A stretch of DNA of 64,000 nucleotides from Pseudomonas putida (GCF_028682395.1 NZ_JANHLC010000009.1:62001-126000), one strand, 5' to 3'. Positions 1 to 8,837 are shown, counted from the stretch's first letter. A program made the numbers and translations. The notes: generated from the letters alone by a model not told the origin.

Positions 1-27
1 AAGCCCAACCGGCAGGGCGCTCCGCAC

Positions 28-1236
28 CTAAGGCTTGACTCCTGGCACACCTACCGCCTGACGCCCACCATGCATCAGCCAATGCGCCAACAGCCCGGCC
101 AACAAGCCCCAGAAAGCCCCGCCAATGCCCAGCAGGGTCACATTCGCGGCCGTGGCAAGAAAGGTGATCAGCGCCGTCTCCCGCGTGCGCGCCTCAGCCA
201 TGGCGTTGGCCAGGCTGCCGCCAATCGCACCGAGCAGCGCCAAGCCGGCCAGGGTGGTGATAAAGGCGCGCGGCAGCACCATGAACAGCGAAGCCAGCGT
301 GACCCCGAACAGCCCCACGGTGATATACAACACGGCACAGACCAGCCCGGCGATGTAGCGTTTGCGCGGGTCTGCGTGGGCATCCCGGCCGGTGCAAATG
401 GCCGCGGTAATGGCCGCGACATTGAAGGCATGGGCGCCGAACGGCGCCATCAGCAGCGACCCCAGGCCGGTCACGGTCAAAATCGGATTGGCGCTGGTCT
501 TGAAGCCGTCATTGCGCAGCACCAGCATCCCGGGCATGTACTGGCCGGTCAGGGTAATCACAAACAACGGCACGGCCACACCCAGCAGCGCGCCCCAGGA
601 AAACTGCGGGGTTTCAAACACCGGGGCGGCCAGGCTCAAGTGGACGTCGCGCAGGTCCAGGCGGTCCTGGGCCACCAGCAAAATCACCCCCACCAGCAGC
701 ATCCCGACCACCGCAAAACGCGACGTGAAGCGGCGCAGCAAGGCGTAGGACAATACCAACAGACACACCAGCAGCGGATCCGCACTGGCGCCGCCAAAGG
801 CATTGACCCCGAACTGCAGCAGAATCCCCGCCAGCAAGCCGGCGGCAATACCGCTCGGGATCCATCGCACCAGGCGCTCGAACCATCCCGACAGCCCCAG
901 CAGAATAAAGCCGATGGCGCTGAGCATGTACGCACCAATCACTTCCCCGTAGGCGGTAAACGGCATGACCGTCGCCAGAAACGCCGCCCCTGGTGTGGAC
1001 CAAGCGGTGATGATCGGCTCGCGATAACGGTAACTCAGCCAGGCACCGGTAATGCCGACGCCGATACTCACCGACCAGACCCAGGACGCCGTCTGCTCGG
1101 GGCTGAGCCGCCCTGCCTGCGCGGCCTGGAACACCAGCACAAAGGTGCCGCCATAGTTGACGATCACAGAAATCAACGCAGCCATAGCCGGGGCGATAAA
1201 ATCGCTGGGGCGTAGCCGAGAGCTTGTGGGATTCAC
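28..1236 (-). CDS. benE: BenE-family benzoate/H+ symporter
   Basis: Predicted inner-membrane secondary transporter of 402 residues, the usual BenE length. The protein is almost wholly hydrophobic, with about a dozen membrane segments separated by short loops. The segment around residues 65-100, containing PIITAWSTPGAA, matches the substrate-region signature of BenE transporters. Known members import benzoate with protons. No ben or cat catabolic genes are adjacent; the neighbour upstream on the same strand is a MocR regulator. The ATG at 1236 gives a complete first hydrophobic segment. The family call is firm, the substrate is inferred from the family only. Confidence 0.85.
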   Translation of the reverse strand: MNPTSSRLRPSDFIAPAMAALISVIVNYGGTFVLVFQAAQAGRLSPEQTASWVWSVSIGVGITGAWLSYRYREPIITAWSTPGAAFLATVMPFTAYGEVIGAYMLSAIGFILLGLSGWFERLVRWIPSGIAAGLLAGILLQFGVNAFGGASADPLLVCLLVLSYALLRRFTSRFAVVGMLLVGVILLVAQDRLDLRDVHLSLAAPVFETPQFSWGALLGVAVPLFVITLTGQYMPGMLVLRNDGFKTSANPILTVTGLGSLLMAPFGAHAFNVAAITAAICTGRDAHADPRKRYIAGLVCAVLYITVGLFGVTLASLFMVLPRAFITTLAGLALLGAIGGSLANAMAEARTRETALITFLATAANVTLLGIGGAFWGLLAGLLAHWLMHGGRQAVGVPGVKP

Positions 1237-1333
1237 GCGAGACCTGCCTTGAAAATGGACCAGGCCCCAGCTTAGGGCGCTATGGCTGGCTGCTTCAGTC
1301 CACTTTTCGCAAGAACGGCAGACCAGTCACGCG

Positions 1334-2824
1334 TCAGGAAATGGCCTTGGCCAAGCGCTGGATCGCGCTATCGATCTCGTAAGGGGTGAGTGCGGCAAAA
1401 CCCAGCAGCCAGCCGCCCTGCGCCGGGGGCGTGGCATACAACCGGCTGAGCCCGGGCACCTGGATGCCTGCGCGCGCGCCCTGGAGAATCGTCTGCGCCT
1501 CCGATCGGCCCGGCGCAAGCAGGCAAGGCATCTGCAGGCCACCCGGCGGCAGACGGGCCGTGACCACATCGGCCAAATGGCGCGCCACCGCCGTGGCCAT
1601 GGCCTCGCGCCGCACCGCGTAGATCTTGCGCATGGCGCGGATATGGGCGCCGAAGTGCCCGCCCTCGATAAAACGCGCCAGGGTCAACTGCGCCAGCTGT
1701 GGCGTATGACCGTCGAGAATGCTGCGGGCATACGTCATCGGCTTGACCAGGGACGGCGGCAGCACCATGTAGCCCATCCGCAAGCCGGGGTATAGCGACT
1801 TGCTGAACGTGCCCAGGTAAAGCGTGCGCTGCGCACTGTCCAGGCCCTGGACACAGGCGGTGGGCAAGCCTTCGTAATGGAACTGGCTGTCGTAGTCGTC
1901 TTCGATGATCCAGCCCTGGCGCTCAGCGGCCCAGGCCGTCAGCTCCAGACGGCGCTCCAGGGCCAGGGTCACGCCCGTCGGATACTGGTGCGACGGCGTG
2001 ACGTAAATCGTATTGGCACCACTTCGATCGGCCCACAGGTCGTCCGTGCGCAGGCCCTTGGCATCCACCCTCACCGGCACGACCTCCAGTTCGGCCAGCT
2101 CAAAGGCCTTGCGTGCGCCAAAGTAACCGGGGTCTTCCATCAGGATCGGCCGGCCGGCATCGACCAGCACCTGGGCGCAGAGGAACAACGCCTGGCGCGT
2201 GCTACTCAGCACCAGTACCTGGTCCGCCGTCACCCTGGCGCCACGTTCCTGGTTCAGGTAATGGGCAATGGCCTGGCGCAGCGGTTCCGCGCCCTGAGGA
2301 TCACCATGCAACAGCGCACGGCTGCGATGGTCCTTCAAGGCCTGGCGCTGCAGGCGCTCCCAGGTCGCGACGGGAAAGGTCCGGGTTTCCGGCAGGCCGG
2401 TGGCAAAGGCCTTGACCACCTGCTGGTCAGTGACGCCGCCACTGGCGAGGATGTCCCGGCCCCGGGCACTGAGCGCCTCGGTAGCCGCCAGGACAGGCGG
2501 CCTTCCCGAGCTTGCCTGAGCGCCCAGCAGGTTCGCGCCGATCCGGTCCGAGACAAAGCTGCCGGAGCCCGCGCGGCGTTGCAGATAGCCATCGAGTTGC
2601 AACTGCACATAGGCCATTTCCACCGTGTCGCGAGACATGCCCAGGGAGCGGGACAAGGCCCGCGTAGCCGGCAAGCGACTGCCCGGAAGCAGCACGCCCT
2701 CCAGAATCAACTGACGCAATGCGCGCTGCACCCGCACACGCAACTCCAGCGCCGCCAGCCGGGGGTCGGCCAGGCGGATCCGGAGCGTGTCCAGTTCGAA
2801 ATTGAGGCTCATGCGGTCCGTCAT
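1334..2824 (-). CDS. MocR/PdxR-type transcriptional regulator with aminotransferase-like domain
   Basis: A 496-residue GntR-MocR regulator. Residues about 28-92 form a GntR winged helix (LPATRALSRSLGMSRDTVEMAY is the recognition region). Residues about 150-490 form a fold-type-I aminotransferase-like domain. The PLP-binding lysine lies in TFSKSLYPGLRMGY at about residue 341, and the IIEDDYDSQFHY segment carries the Asp that holds the cofactor ring. Such proteins sense PLP or an amino compound and control a neighbouring gene. The gene lies 97 bp upstream of benE on the same strand and near a GNAT gene, so its target could be either; this is inference. An AGGAG lies about 11 nt before the ATG at 2824. 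Confidence 0.85.
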   Translation of the reverse strand: MTDRMSLNFELDTLRIRLADPRLAALELRVRVQRALRQLILEGVLLPGSRLPATRALSRSLGMSRDTVEMAYVQLQLDGYLQRRAGSGSFVSDRIGANLLGAQASSGRPPVLAATEALSARGRDILASGGVTDQQVVKAFATGLPETRTFPVATWERLQRQALKDHRSRALLHGDPQGAEPLRQAIAHYLNQERGARVTADQVLVLSSTRQALFLCAQVLVDAGRPILMEDPGYFGARKAFELAELEVVPVRVDAKGLRTDDLWADRSGANTIYVTPSHQYPTGVTLALERRLELTAWAAERQGWIIEDDYDSQFHYEGLPTACVQGLDSAQRTLYLGTFSKSLYPGLRMGYMVLPPSLVKPMTYARSILDGHTPQLAQLTLARFIEGGHFGAHIRAMRKIYAVRREAMATAVARHLADVVTARLPPGGLQMPCLLAPGRSEAQTILQGARAGIQVPGLSRLYATPPAQGGWLLGFAALTPYEIDSAIQRLAKAIS

Positions 2825-2913
2825 GGAGAGGTGCTCCTGCCTTGTTCAGCCGACCATATTTGCCGAGCGACCGAAGGATGTCCATGACGTCAGCGTTGAT
2901 GGATCGCCCCAGC

Positions 2914-3372
2914 CTACAAGGCCATCCGGTACTCGATGCAACCGGAGTTGTCGGCGATCCAGTTGTAGAGCTTCTGCGCCCGCTCATTGGTGCGGTGGGT
3001 ATGCCAGTACAGCCGAGCGCATTCCTGCTCGCGGGCCACGTCGCGCACCCACTCGATCAATGCCTTGCCAGTGCCAGCACCGCGAATGTCGGGCGCGACA
3101 TACAGGTCTTCCAGATAGCAGAAATCATTGAGCGCCCAGGTCGAACGGTGGAGCACCGCGTGGACAAAACCCACCAGTTGGCCATCCTGAACCGCCACGG
3201 CGGCAAACACCGGCTCCGCCGTATCGAGGAAACGCTTGAAGGTCGTGCGACCCACCTCCTCGCTCAGGGCCACTTCGTAGAACGTCTGGTAAGCCTGCCA
3301 AAGTGGCAGCCATTGCGGGTAATCCGCAGGCTCGATGGCTCTGATGATCAGGGGGTTGCTGGCATCGTTCAT
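2914..3372 (-). CDS. GNAT-family N-acetyltransferase
   Basis: A 152-residue single-domain GNAT enzyme. The acetyl-CoA pyrophosphate loop is read as APDIRGAGTGKALI, fitting the R-G-x-G-x-G/A pattern, followed by the typical C-terminal YWHTHRTNERAQKLYNW segment. The start at 3372 (MNDASNPL) is chosen because GAGGAG lies 8 nt upstream; a longer frame to 3477 has no such site. The acetylated substrate is not evident. It sits just upstream of the MocR regulator on the same strand. Confidence 0.82.
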   Translation of the reverse strand: MNDASNPLIIRAIEPADYPQWLPLWQAYQTFYEVALSEEVGRTTFKRFLDTAEPVFAAVAVQDGQLVGFVHAVLHRSTWALNDFCYLEDLYVAPDIRGAGTGKALIEWVRDVAREQECARLYWHTHRTNERAQKLYNWIADNSGCIEYRMAL

Positions 3373-3561
3373 TGCACGCTCCTCGAGGGATATCCAGGGA
3401 CGGATAAGGACTACCCGAAAGTGTAAGTGCTTGAATCCATGAGTAACCGACCACTTCGCCCGCCCCCGACAGGCCAATCCATGGCCGAGGCGACGCGGTC
3501 AACAAGCGGGGGCAAACACAGCGCGCAGACCAAGGTCTGCAGGCTTGCCTCTCACACCCGC

Positions 3562-3910
3562 CTACATGTCGTAACGCAGCACCAGCCCGACGGTGCGGGG
3601 CGCCCCGGCATCAATGATGGCGTCATCACGATTGTTGGTGATGTAGTGCTTGTCGAAGGCGTTTTTCACGAAGCCGGATACCGCGATGTGGCGGGTAACC
3701 TTGTATTCGCTGCTGAAGGTCAGGCGATCGTCCCGACAATAGGTGCCGCCCACCGACATTTTTTACTTGGGTGCGCAAAGAAACGACTCACCGCTTATGT
3801 CCCGGCCATCGCCCGTGACAAAGCCCTTGTAGGTGCCGTCGGTGATGAATCGGGTGCTGGGGTCCTGCACACTGGCCTGCTGGTCTTTCCAGTCGGTGTA
3901 GTCAATAGCC
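3562..3910 (-). pseudogene. Remnant of a TonB-dependent (siderophore) receptor
   Basis: Two pieces of an outer-membrane TonB receptor read in order on the minus strand. The upstream piece (about 3910-3765) reads DYTDWKDQQASVQDPSTRF and ends at a stop codon. The downstream piece (3759-3562, 65 residues) contains SEYKVTRHIAVSGFVKNAFDKHYI and ends in APRTVGLVLRYDM, the typical closing beta-strand with an aromatic next to the C-terminus. The plug and most of the barrel are missing, and the two pieces are separated by a stop and an apparent internal deletion. The gene is therefore non-functional. It lies directly downstream of tRNA-Asn. A siderophore ligand is suggested only by the family. Confidence 0.75.
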
Positions 3911-4012
3911 AACGCTCAAGTGGATTTGTTCGGTACGAGCAAAAGATAGCGACTGAAGGGCTTTTAAGAAGCGGCCTATGGGCTTGGCCGAGCTCGAAGG
4001 AACGCCAAAACG

Positions 4013-4038
4013 AAAAAACCCGCCAGAAGGCGGGTTTC
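4013..4038 (-). terminator. Rho-independent terminator of tRNA-Asn
   Basis: On the minus strand AACCCGCC pairs with GGCGGGTT around a TTCT loop, followed directly by a run of T. It lies about 45 nt downstream of the tRNA 3' end. Confidence 0.8.
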
Positions 4039-4083
4039 TTCGAATGATTCAAAGCGCTGTGCAGCACGCTCTGAATCCTTGTC

Positions 4084-4159
<76 letters not shown>

Positions 4160-4162
4160 ATT

Positions 4163-4197
4163 GATGCGTATGTTACTGATCTAAAAAGAGAAGTCAA
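4163..4197 (-). promoter_or_regulatory. Possible tRNA-Asn promoter overlapping the terminator
   Basis: Minus strand TTGACT (inside the terminator stem) is followed after 16 nt by TAACAT, a weak sigma70 pair just upstream of the tRNA 5' end. The -35 matches 5 of 6 and the -10 matches 4 of 6 consensus bases. Offered as a candidate only. Confidence 0.3.
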
Positions 4198-4214
4198 CCC
4201 CTGGCTGACTTCTC
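4182..4214 (-). terminator. Terminator of the aminotransferase gene
   Basis: On the minus strand GAGAAGTCA and TGACTTCTC form a 9-bp stem with a GC-rich loop, followed by CTTTTTAG. It lies 12 nt after the stop codon of the aminotransferase gene. The distal stem arm also contains TTGACT, which may serve as the -35 of the tRNA-Asn promoter. Confidence 0.75.
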
Positions 4215-4225
4215 CTCAAGCCCGC

Positions 4226-5422
4226 TTACAACACTTCGACGATAGCCTTGGTCACCACGTCGATATTGCTCTGGTTCAACGAAGCCACGCAGATACGACC
4301 GGTGTCCAGCGCGTAGATGCCGAATTCGTTCTTCAGGCGGGCCACTTGCTCAACGGTCAGGCCGGAGTACGAGAACATGCCGCGCTGACGACCGACAAAG
4401 CTGAAGTCGCGCTTGGCGCCATGCTTGGCCAGCAGATCGACCATCTGCATGCGCATGCCACGGATACGCAGGCGCATCTCGGCCAACTCGGCTTCCCATT
4501 GAGCACGCAGCTCGGGGCTGTTAAGCACGGCCGCGACGATGCTGGCGCCATGGGTCGGCGGGTTGGAGTAGTTGGTACGGATCACGCGCTTGACCTGGGA
4601 CAGCACGCGAGCGCTCTCTTCCTTGGATTCGCTGACGATGGACAACGCACCGACGCGCTCGCCGTACAGCGAGAAGGATTTGGAGAACGAGCTGGACACA
4701 AAGAAGGTCAAGCCCGACTCGGCGAACAACCGCACGGCCGCCGCATCTTCATCGATGCCGTCGCCAAAGCCCTGGTAGGCCATGTCGAGGAACGGCACTA
4801 GGTCCTTGGCACGCACGACGTCGAGCACGTTCTGCCAGTCGGCCGGGCTCATGTCGACGCCGGTCGGGTTGTGGCAGCAGGCGTGCAATACGACGATGGA
4901 TTTGGCCGGCAGCGCGTTGAGGTCTTCCAGCAGGCCGCTGCGATTCACATCGTGGGTGGCCGCGTCGTAGTAGCGATAGTTCTGCACAGGGAAACCGGCG
5001 GTCTCGAACAGCGCGCGATGGTTTTCCCAGCTGGGGTCGCTGATGGCCACAACGGCGTCAGGCAGCAGTTGCTTGAGGAAGTCGGCACCGATCTTCAGTG
5101 CGCCGGTCCCGCCCACGGCCTGGGTCGTGATCACCCGGCCCGCGGCCAGCAACGGCGAATCAGCGCCGAACAGCAGCTTCTGCACAGCCTGGTCATACGC
5201 GGCAATACCGTCGATCGGCAGGTAGCCACGGGACGCGTGTTGAGCTACGCGAATGGTTTCGGCTTCGACAACGGCACGCAGGAGAGGGATCCGCCCCTCC
5301 TCGTTGCAGTACACGCCGACGCCCAGATTGACCTTGTGGGTACGGGTATCAGCGTTGAATGCTTCGTTAAGGCCCAGGATAGGATCGCGTGGTGCCATTT
5401 CGACAGCGGAGAACAGGCTCAT
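4226..5422 (-). CDS. tyrB: Aromatic amino acid / aspartate aminotransferase (class I)
   Basis: A 398-residue PLP aminotransferase of the AspC/TyrB family, transferring the amino group between aromatic amino acids or aspartate and 2-oxoglutarate. Visible active-site features are HNPTG (Asn185), the D-x-A-Y of FLDMAYQGFGDG (Asp213, Tyr216), and the Schiff-base lysine in SSSFSKSFSLYGERVG (Lys248). The length equals the usual size for this family. The start at 5422 (MSLFSAVEM) matches the conserved N-terminus; the longer open frame upstream reads through the promoter region. The sequence cannot by itself separate TyrB from AspC specificity. A -10-like TATACT lies at 5505-5510 on the minus strand. 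Confidence 0.88.
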   Translation of the reverse strand: MSLFSAVEMAPRDPILGLNEAFNADTRTHKVNLGVGVYCNEEGRIPLLRAVVEAETIRVAQHASRGYLPIDGIAAYDQAVQKLLFGADSPLLAAGRVITTQAVGGTGALKIGADFLKQLLPDAVVAISDPSWENHRALFETAGFPVQNYRYYDAATHDVNRSGLLEDLNALPAKSIVVLHACCHNPTGVDMSPADWQNVLDVVRAKDLVPFLDMAYQGFGDGIDEDAAAVRLFAESGLTFFVSSSFSKSFSLYGERVGALSIVSESKEESARVLSQVKRVIRTNYSNPPTHGASIVAAVLNSPELRAQWEAELAEMRLRIRGMRMQMVDLLAKHGAKRDFSFVGRQRGMFSYSGLTVEQVARLKNEFGIYALDTGRICVASLNQSNIDVVTKAIVEVL

Positions 5423-5769
5423 TTTTACGGCAGCTCTGAATGGGATTGGAGGGGGTGACAACGCTCCAGCCGATTGCACTAGAGCGGTGCACAAACGGGG
5501 AGCTAGTATAGAGGCCATCATCGGCGAGAGCGACAGCCGATTAGCGCTTTCGAGGCTATTTTTCGGTTTATTTTGCAAACGTGTCGACAGCGGGTTGCAC
5601 CCGGTTACACCTCGGTCGGTAGCACCCACGATCCGGGGCTGCCTTGAAACTGGCAGCGTTCGCCACAACATCTTGAAATATCCCGATCGATGCCGACGAT
5701 ATCGCGGCCAACCCGTCTTTCCCGTTCGTGCGCGGCCCGCGCGCCCGCCATGAACCCCAGAGGTCCGTT
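5423..5769. other. Divergent intergenic region tyrB / uvrB
   Basis: This 347-bp gap holds the promoters of two divergent genes. I see TATACT at 5505-5510 (minus strand, facing the aminotransferase) without a good -35, and an inverted repeat GCTGCC-N8-GGCAGC at 5638-5657. I find no LexA box (CTG-N10-CAG) ahead of uvrB. No gene is supported here. Confidence 0.5.
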
Positions 5770-7785
5770 ATGTCCGAATTCCAACTCGTCACCCGCTTCG
5801 CGCCTGCCGGCGACCAACCGGAGGCGATCCGCCAACTGGTCGAAGGCATCGACGCCGGCCTGGCGCACCAGACCCTGCTCGGGGTGACCGGCTCGGGCAA
5901 GACCTTCACCATTGCCAACGTGATCGCCCAGGTGCAGCGCCCGACCCTGGTCCTGGCCCCGAACAAGACCCTGGCCGCGCAGTTGTACGGTGAGTTCAAG
6001 AGCTTTTTCCCGAACAACGCGGTGGAGTACTTCGTTTCCTACTACGACTACTACCAGCCCGAAGCCTATGTGCCCTCCTCCGATACCTTTATCGAGAAGG
6101 ACGCCTCGGTGAACGACCATATCGAACAGATGCGTCTTTCGGCGACCAAGGCCCTGCTCGAACGCAAGGACGCGATCATCGTCACCACCGTGTCGTGCAT
6201 CTACGGCCTGGGCAGTCCGGAAACCTATCTGAAGATGGTCCTGCACGTGGACCGTGGCGACAAACTCGACCAGCGCGCCCTGCTGCGCCGCCTGGCCGAC
6301 CTGCAATACACGCGCAACGACATGGACTTTGCCCGTGCGACCTTTCGCGTGCGCGGCGATGTGATCGACATCTACCCGGCCGAATCCGACCTTGAAGCGA
6401 TCCGCATCGAGTTGTTCGACGATGAAGTGGAAAGCCTCTCGGCCTTCGACCCACTGACCGGCGAAGTGATCCGCAAGCTGCCGCGCTTTACCTTCTACCC
6501 CAAGAGTCACTACGTGACCCCGCGCGAAACCCTGCTCGACGCCGTGGAAGGGATCAAGGCCGAACTCAAGGAACGCCTCGACTACCTGCGTAGCAACAAC
6601 AAGCTGGTGGAAGCCCAGCGCCTGGAGCAACGCACCCGCTTCGACCTGGAGATGATCCTCGAGCTGGGCTACTGCAACGGCATCGAAAACTACTCGCGCT
6701 ACCTCTCCGGCCGCGAGCCAGGCGCCGCGCCGCCGACCCTCTACGACTACCTGCCGGCCGACGCCCTGCTGGTGATCGACGAGTCCCACGTCAGCGTGCC
6801 CCAGGTCGGGGCCATGTACAAAGGCGACCGCTCGCGCAAGGAAACCCTGGTGGAATACGGCTTCCGCATGCCCTCGGCACTGGACAACCGGCCAATGCGC
6901 TTTGATGAGTGGGAATCCATCAGCCCGCAGACCATTTTTGTCTCGGCCACCCCCGGCAACTATGAAGCCGAGCACGCCGGTCGCGTGGTCGAGCAACTGG
7001 TCCGCCCGACCGGCCTGGTCGACCCGCAAATCGAAATCCGCCCGGCCCTGACCCAGGTCGACGACCTGCTCTCGGAAATCAACAAACGCGTGGCCCTGGA
7101 AGAACGCGTGCTGGTCACCACCCTGACCAAGCGCATGGCCGAAGACCTGACCGATTACCTGGCCGACCATGGCGTGCGGGTGCGCTACCTGCACTCGGAT
7201 ATCGACACCGTGGAACGCGTCGAGATTATCCGCGACCTGCGCCTGGGCACCTTCGATGTGCTGGTGGGCATCAACCTGCTGCGCGAAGGCCTGGACATGC
7301 CCGAGGTGTCCCTGGTGGCCATTCTCGATGCCGACAAGGAAGGCTTCCTGCGCTCCGAGCGCTCGCTGATCCAGACCATCGGCCGGGCGGCGCGTAACCT
7401 CAATGGCCGGGCGATCCTCTATGCCGACCGGATCACCGGATCCATGGAGCGGGCGATTGGCGAGACTGAGCGCCGCCGCGATAAGCAGATCGCCTTTAAC
7501 CTGGCCCACGGCATTACCCCCAAGGGCGTGTTCAAGGATGTCGCCGACATCATGGAAGGCGCCACCGTGCCAGGCTCGCGCAGCAAGAAGCGCAAAGGCA
7601 TGGCCAAGGCCGCCGAGGAAAGCGCGCGCTACGAAAACGAACTGCGCTCACCCAGCGAGATCACCAAGCGCATCCGCCAGCTGGAAGAGAAGATGTACCA
7701 GTTGGCCCGCGACCTGGAGTTCGAGGCAGCGGCGCAACTGCGCGACGAGATCGGCAAGCTGCGCGAGCGCCTGCTCACCGTCTGA
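5770..7785 (+). CDS. uvrB: UvrABC excision nuclease subunit B
   Basis: A 671-residue UvrB, full length for the family. The subunit is loaded on damaged DNA by UvrA, verifies the lesion and recruits UvrC for incision. Visible features are the Walker A GVTGSGKT at residues 38-45, the beta-hairpin region with YYDYYQPEAYVP, the DESH Walker B region in LLVIDESHVSVPQ, helicase motif VI in QTIGRAARN, and a C-terminal UVR domain (KRIRQLEEKMYQLARDLEFE) that contacts UvrC. The start at MSEFQLVTRF is the conserved one; an in-frame upstream ATG at 5728 would add 14 unconserved residues. Confidence 0.97.
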   Translation: MSEFQLVTRFAPAGDQPEAIRQLVEGIDAGLAHQTLLGVTGSGKTFTIANVIAQVQRPTLVLAPNKTLAAQLYGEFKSFFPNNAVEYFVSYYDYYQPEAYVPSSDTFIEKDASVNDHIEQMRLSATKALLERKDAIIVTTVSCIYGLGSPETYLKMVLHVDRGDKLDQRALLRRLADLQYTRNDMDFARATFRVRGDVIDIYPAESDLEAIRIELFDDEVESLSAFDPLTGEVIRKLPRFTFYPKSHYVTPRETLLDAVEGIKAELKERLDYLRSNNKLVEAQRLEQRTRFDLEMILELGYCNGIENYSRYLSGREPGAAPPTLYDYLPADALLVIDESHVSVPQVGAMYKGDRSRKETLVEYGFRMPSALDNRPMRFDEWESISPQTIFVSATPGNYEAEHAGRVVEQLVRPTGLVDPQIEIRPALTQVDDLLSEINKRVALEERVLVTTLTKRMAEDLTDYLADHGVRVRYLHSDIDTVERVEIIRDLRLGTFDVLVGINLLREGLDMPEVSLVAILDADKEGFLRSERSLIQTIGRAARNLNGRAILYADRITGSMERAIGETERRRDKQIAFNLAHGITPKGVFKDVADIMEGATVPGSRSKKRKGMAKAAEESARYENELRSPSEITKRIRQLEEKMYQLARDLEFEAAAQLRDEIGKLRERLLTV

Positions 7786-7794
7786 TCGCCGGAA

Positions 7795-7824
7795 CACCCG
7801 CGGTGGCCCACCCCACCGCGGGTG
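7795..7824 (+). terminator. Hairpin after uvrB
   Basis: CACCCGCGGTGG and CCACCGCGGGTG form a perfect 12-bp stem with a 6-nt loop, 9 nt after the uvrB stop. It is followed by ATTTGC rather than a full T-run, so it may be a weak terminator or an mRNA-stabilising hairpin. Confidence 0.5.
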
Positions 7825-7865
7825 ATTTGCGCTATAAAACCCTCTGACTCGCCAGTGGCCCGCCA

Positions 7866-8837
7866 ATGAAATTCGATAACGCCTATTGCCTGAGCCTCGA
7901 CGAGAAGCTCTCGATCTACGATGTCCGCGATCTGAATTTCGACGAGACCCAGGCCTTCGACTCCGAGCAAGAGCACTTTCTCTGCCCCGACGATGCCTGT
8001 CGCGCGGCCCTAGGCCCGGACAGCCGGCTGGGCACCTACAACGCCAAGAATGTGCGCTTCAAGAAGACCCCACATTTCAAGGACCGCCCCAGTACCCGGC
8101 ACCTGCCCGAGTGCCGCTATTTCAGCGCCGAGAAAGCGGCTGCCGCGCCAGACGGCAGCGACGGCCGCGAAGACAATTTCCCCAGTGAACTGCTGCTGAC
8201 CCGGCGCACCTACCAGCGCGCCCCCGCTGTTGCAGTTGGCGCAGCGCCCGCGCCCCAACTCGGTGGGCCAGTCCTCGCCAAAGCCGTATCGGCGCCGACT
8301 GCAGCCCGCCGCCCGGCAGCGTCGCCCGCCCCGCTCAACCGCACCACGATCTTCGCCCACCCGGTGGAATGCTTCGTTTCCAACTACGCGGACAAGGAAC
8401 GCCTCAAGTCCCATCCCTTGAAGATCGCCGACCAGGCGCTCAATTACTGGAGCTTCTTCAAGAAAATCGAGTACTGCCAGGACAAGCCAGGGTTGATCTA
8501 TTGGGGCAAGGTCAAGGCCATCAAGTCCTACAAGACCAGCTTCAGCATCCAGTTTGCCAACCCGCTATGGCTCGACAAGAAGCGCTACCCGGTCAATGTC
8601 TACCTGAGCAAAAGCCTGATCGAGAACTACCGCCAGCGCCGAGTCTTTCTCGAAGAGATCGAGCACGCCATGGACCAGACTGAAGACCTCTATTGCTTCT
8701 TCTATGGTGTGACGCCGCAGCGCAAGGAGGTGCCGGGCAAAACGGATCCGCAGCGGACTTTCAGCGTTTTCAGCGCGCAAATCGAAAACCTCGACCATTT
8801 TATCCTGCGCACTGCCCCCGGCCTGACACCCTCCTGA
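7866..8837 (+). CDS. Hypothetical protein with N-terminal Cys/His cluster
   Basis: A 323-residue protein I do not recognise. The N-terminal part has a likely zinc-ligand set: Cys40, Cys45, His70, His79 and Cys83, the last three in HFKDRPSTRHLPEC. This resembles the H-x8-H-x3-C ligands in the N-terminal zinc region of CoiA-like proteins, but that is a resemblance only. Residues about 110-160 are a low-complexity Ala/Pro linker. Residues about 160-315 form a second, mixed alpha/beta region rich in aromatic and basic residues (LIYWGKVKAIKSYKTSF). There is no signal peptide or membrane segment, so it is probably cytoplasmic. It follows uvrB by 80 bp but is separated by a hairpin. The start has no strong ribosome binding site. 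Confidence 0.75.
   Translation: MKFDNAYCLSLDEKLSIYDVRDLNFDETQAFDSEQEHFLCPDDACRAALGPDSRLGTYNAKNVRFKKTPHFKDRPSTRHLPECRYFSAEKAAAAPDGSDGREDNFPSELLLTRRTYQRAPAVAVGAAPAPQLGGPVLAKAVSAPTAARRPAASPAPLNRTTIFAHPVECFVSNYADKERLKSHPLKIADQALNYWSFFKKIEYCQDKPGLIYWGKVKAIKSYKTSFSIQFANPLWLDKKRYPVNVYLSKSLIENYRQRRVFLEEIEHAMDQTEDLYCFFYGVTPQRKEVPGKTDPQRTFSVFSAQIENLDHFILRTAPGLTPS

Larger units (their letters stand above)
3373..4083. other. Gene-poor stretch between GNAT gene and tRNA-Asn
   Basis: These 711 bases contain no intact gene. They hold the disrupted TonB-dependent receptor remnant (about 3562-3910, minus strand) and the terminator of tRNA-Asn (4013-4038). The part from about 3910 to 4010 does not translate into anything recognisable. 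The plus-strand open frame here is not credible as a gene because it runs antisense to the receptor remnant. Confidence 0.6.

Noticed and set aside
70..1215. Long plus-strand open frame opposite benE
   Set aside because: Antisense shadow of a high-GC gene; composition rich in Gln, His and Arg with no fold.
3427..4047. 206-codon plus-strand open frame near tRNA-Asn
   Set aside because: Runs antisense to the TonB receptor remnant, whose barrel-end motifs are clear on the minus strand.
5638..5657. Possible LexA box before uvrB
   Set aside because: CTG and CAG are separated by 12 rather than 10 bases and the inner TA-rich core is missing.
5605..7509. 634-codon minus-strand open frame opposite uvrB
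   Set aside because: Uninterrupted only because of the codon bias of uvrB; the translation is Gly/Val/Gln-rich with no domain.
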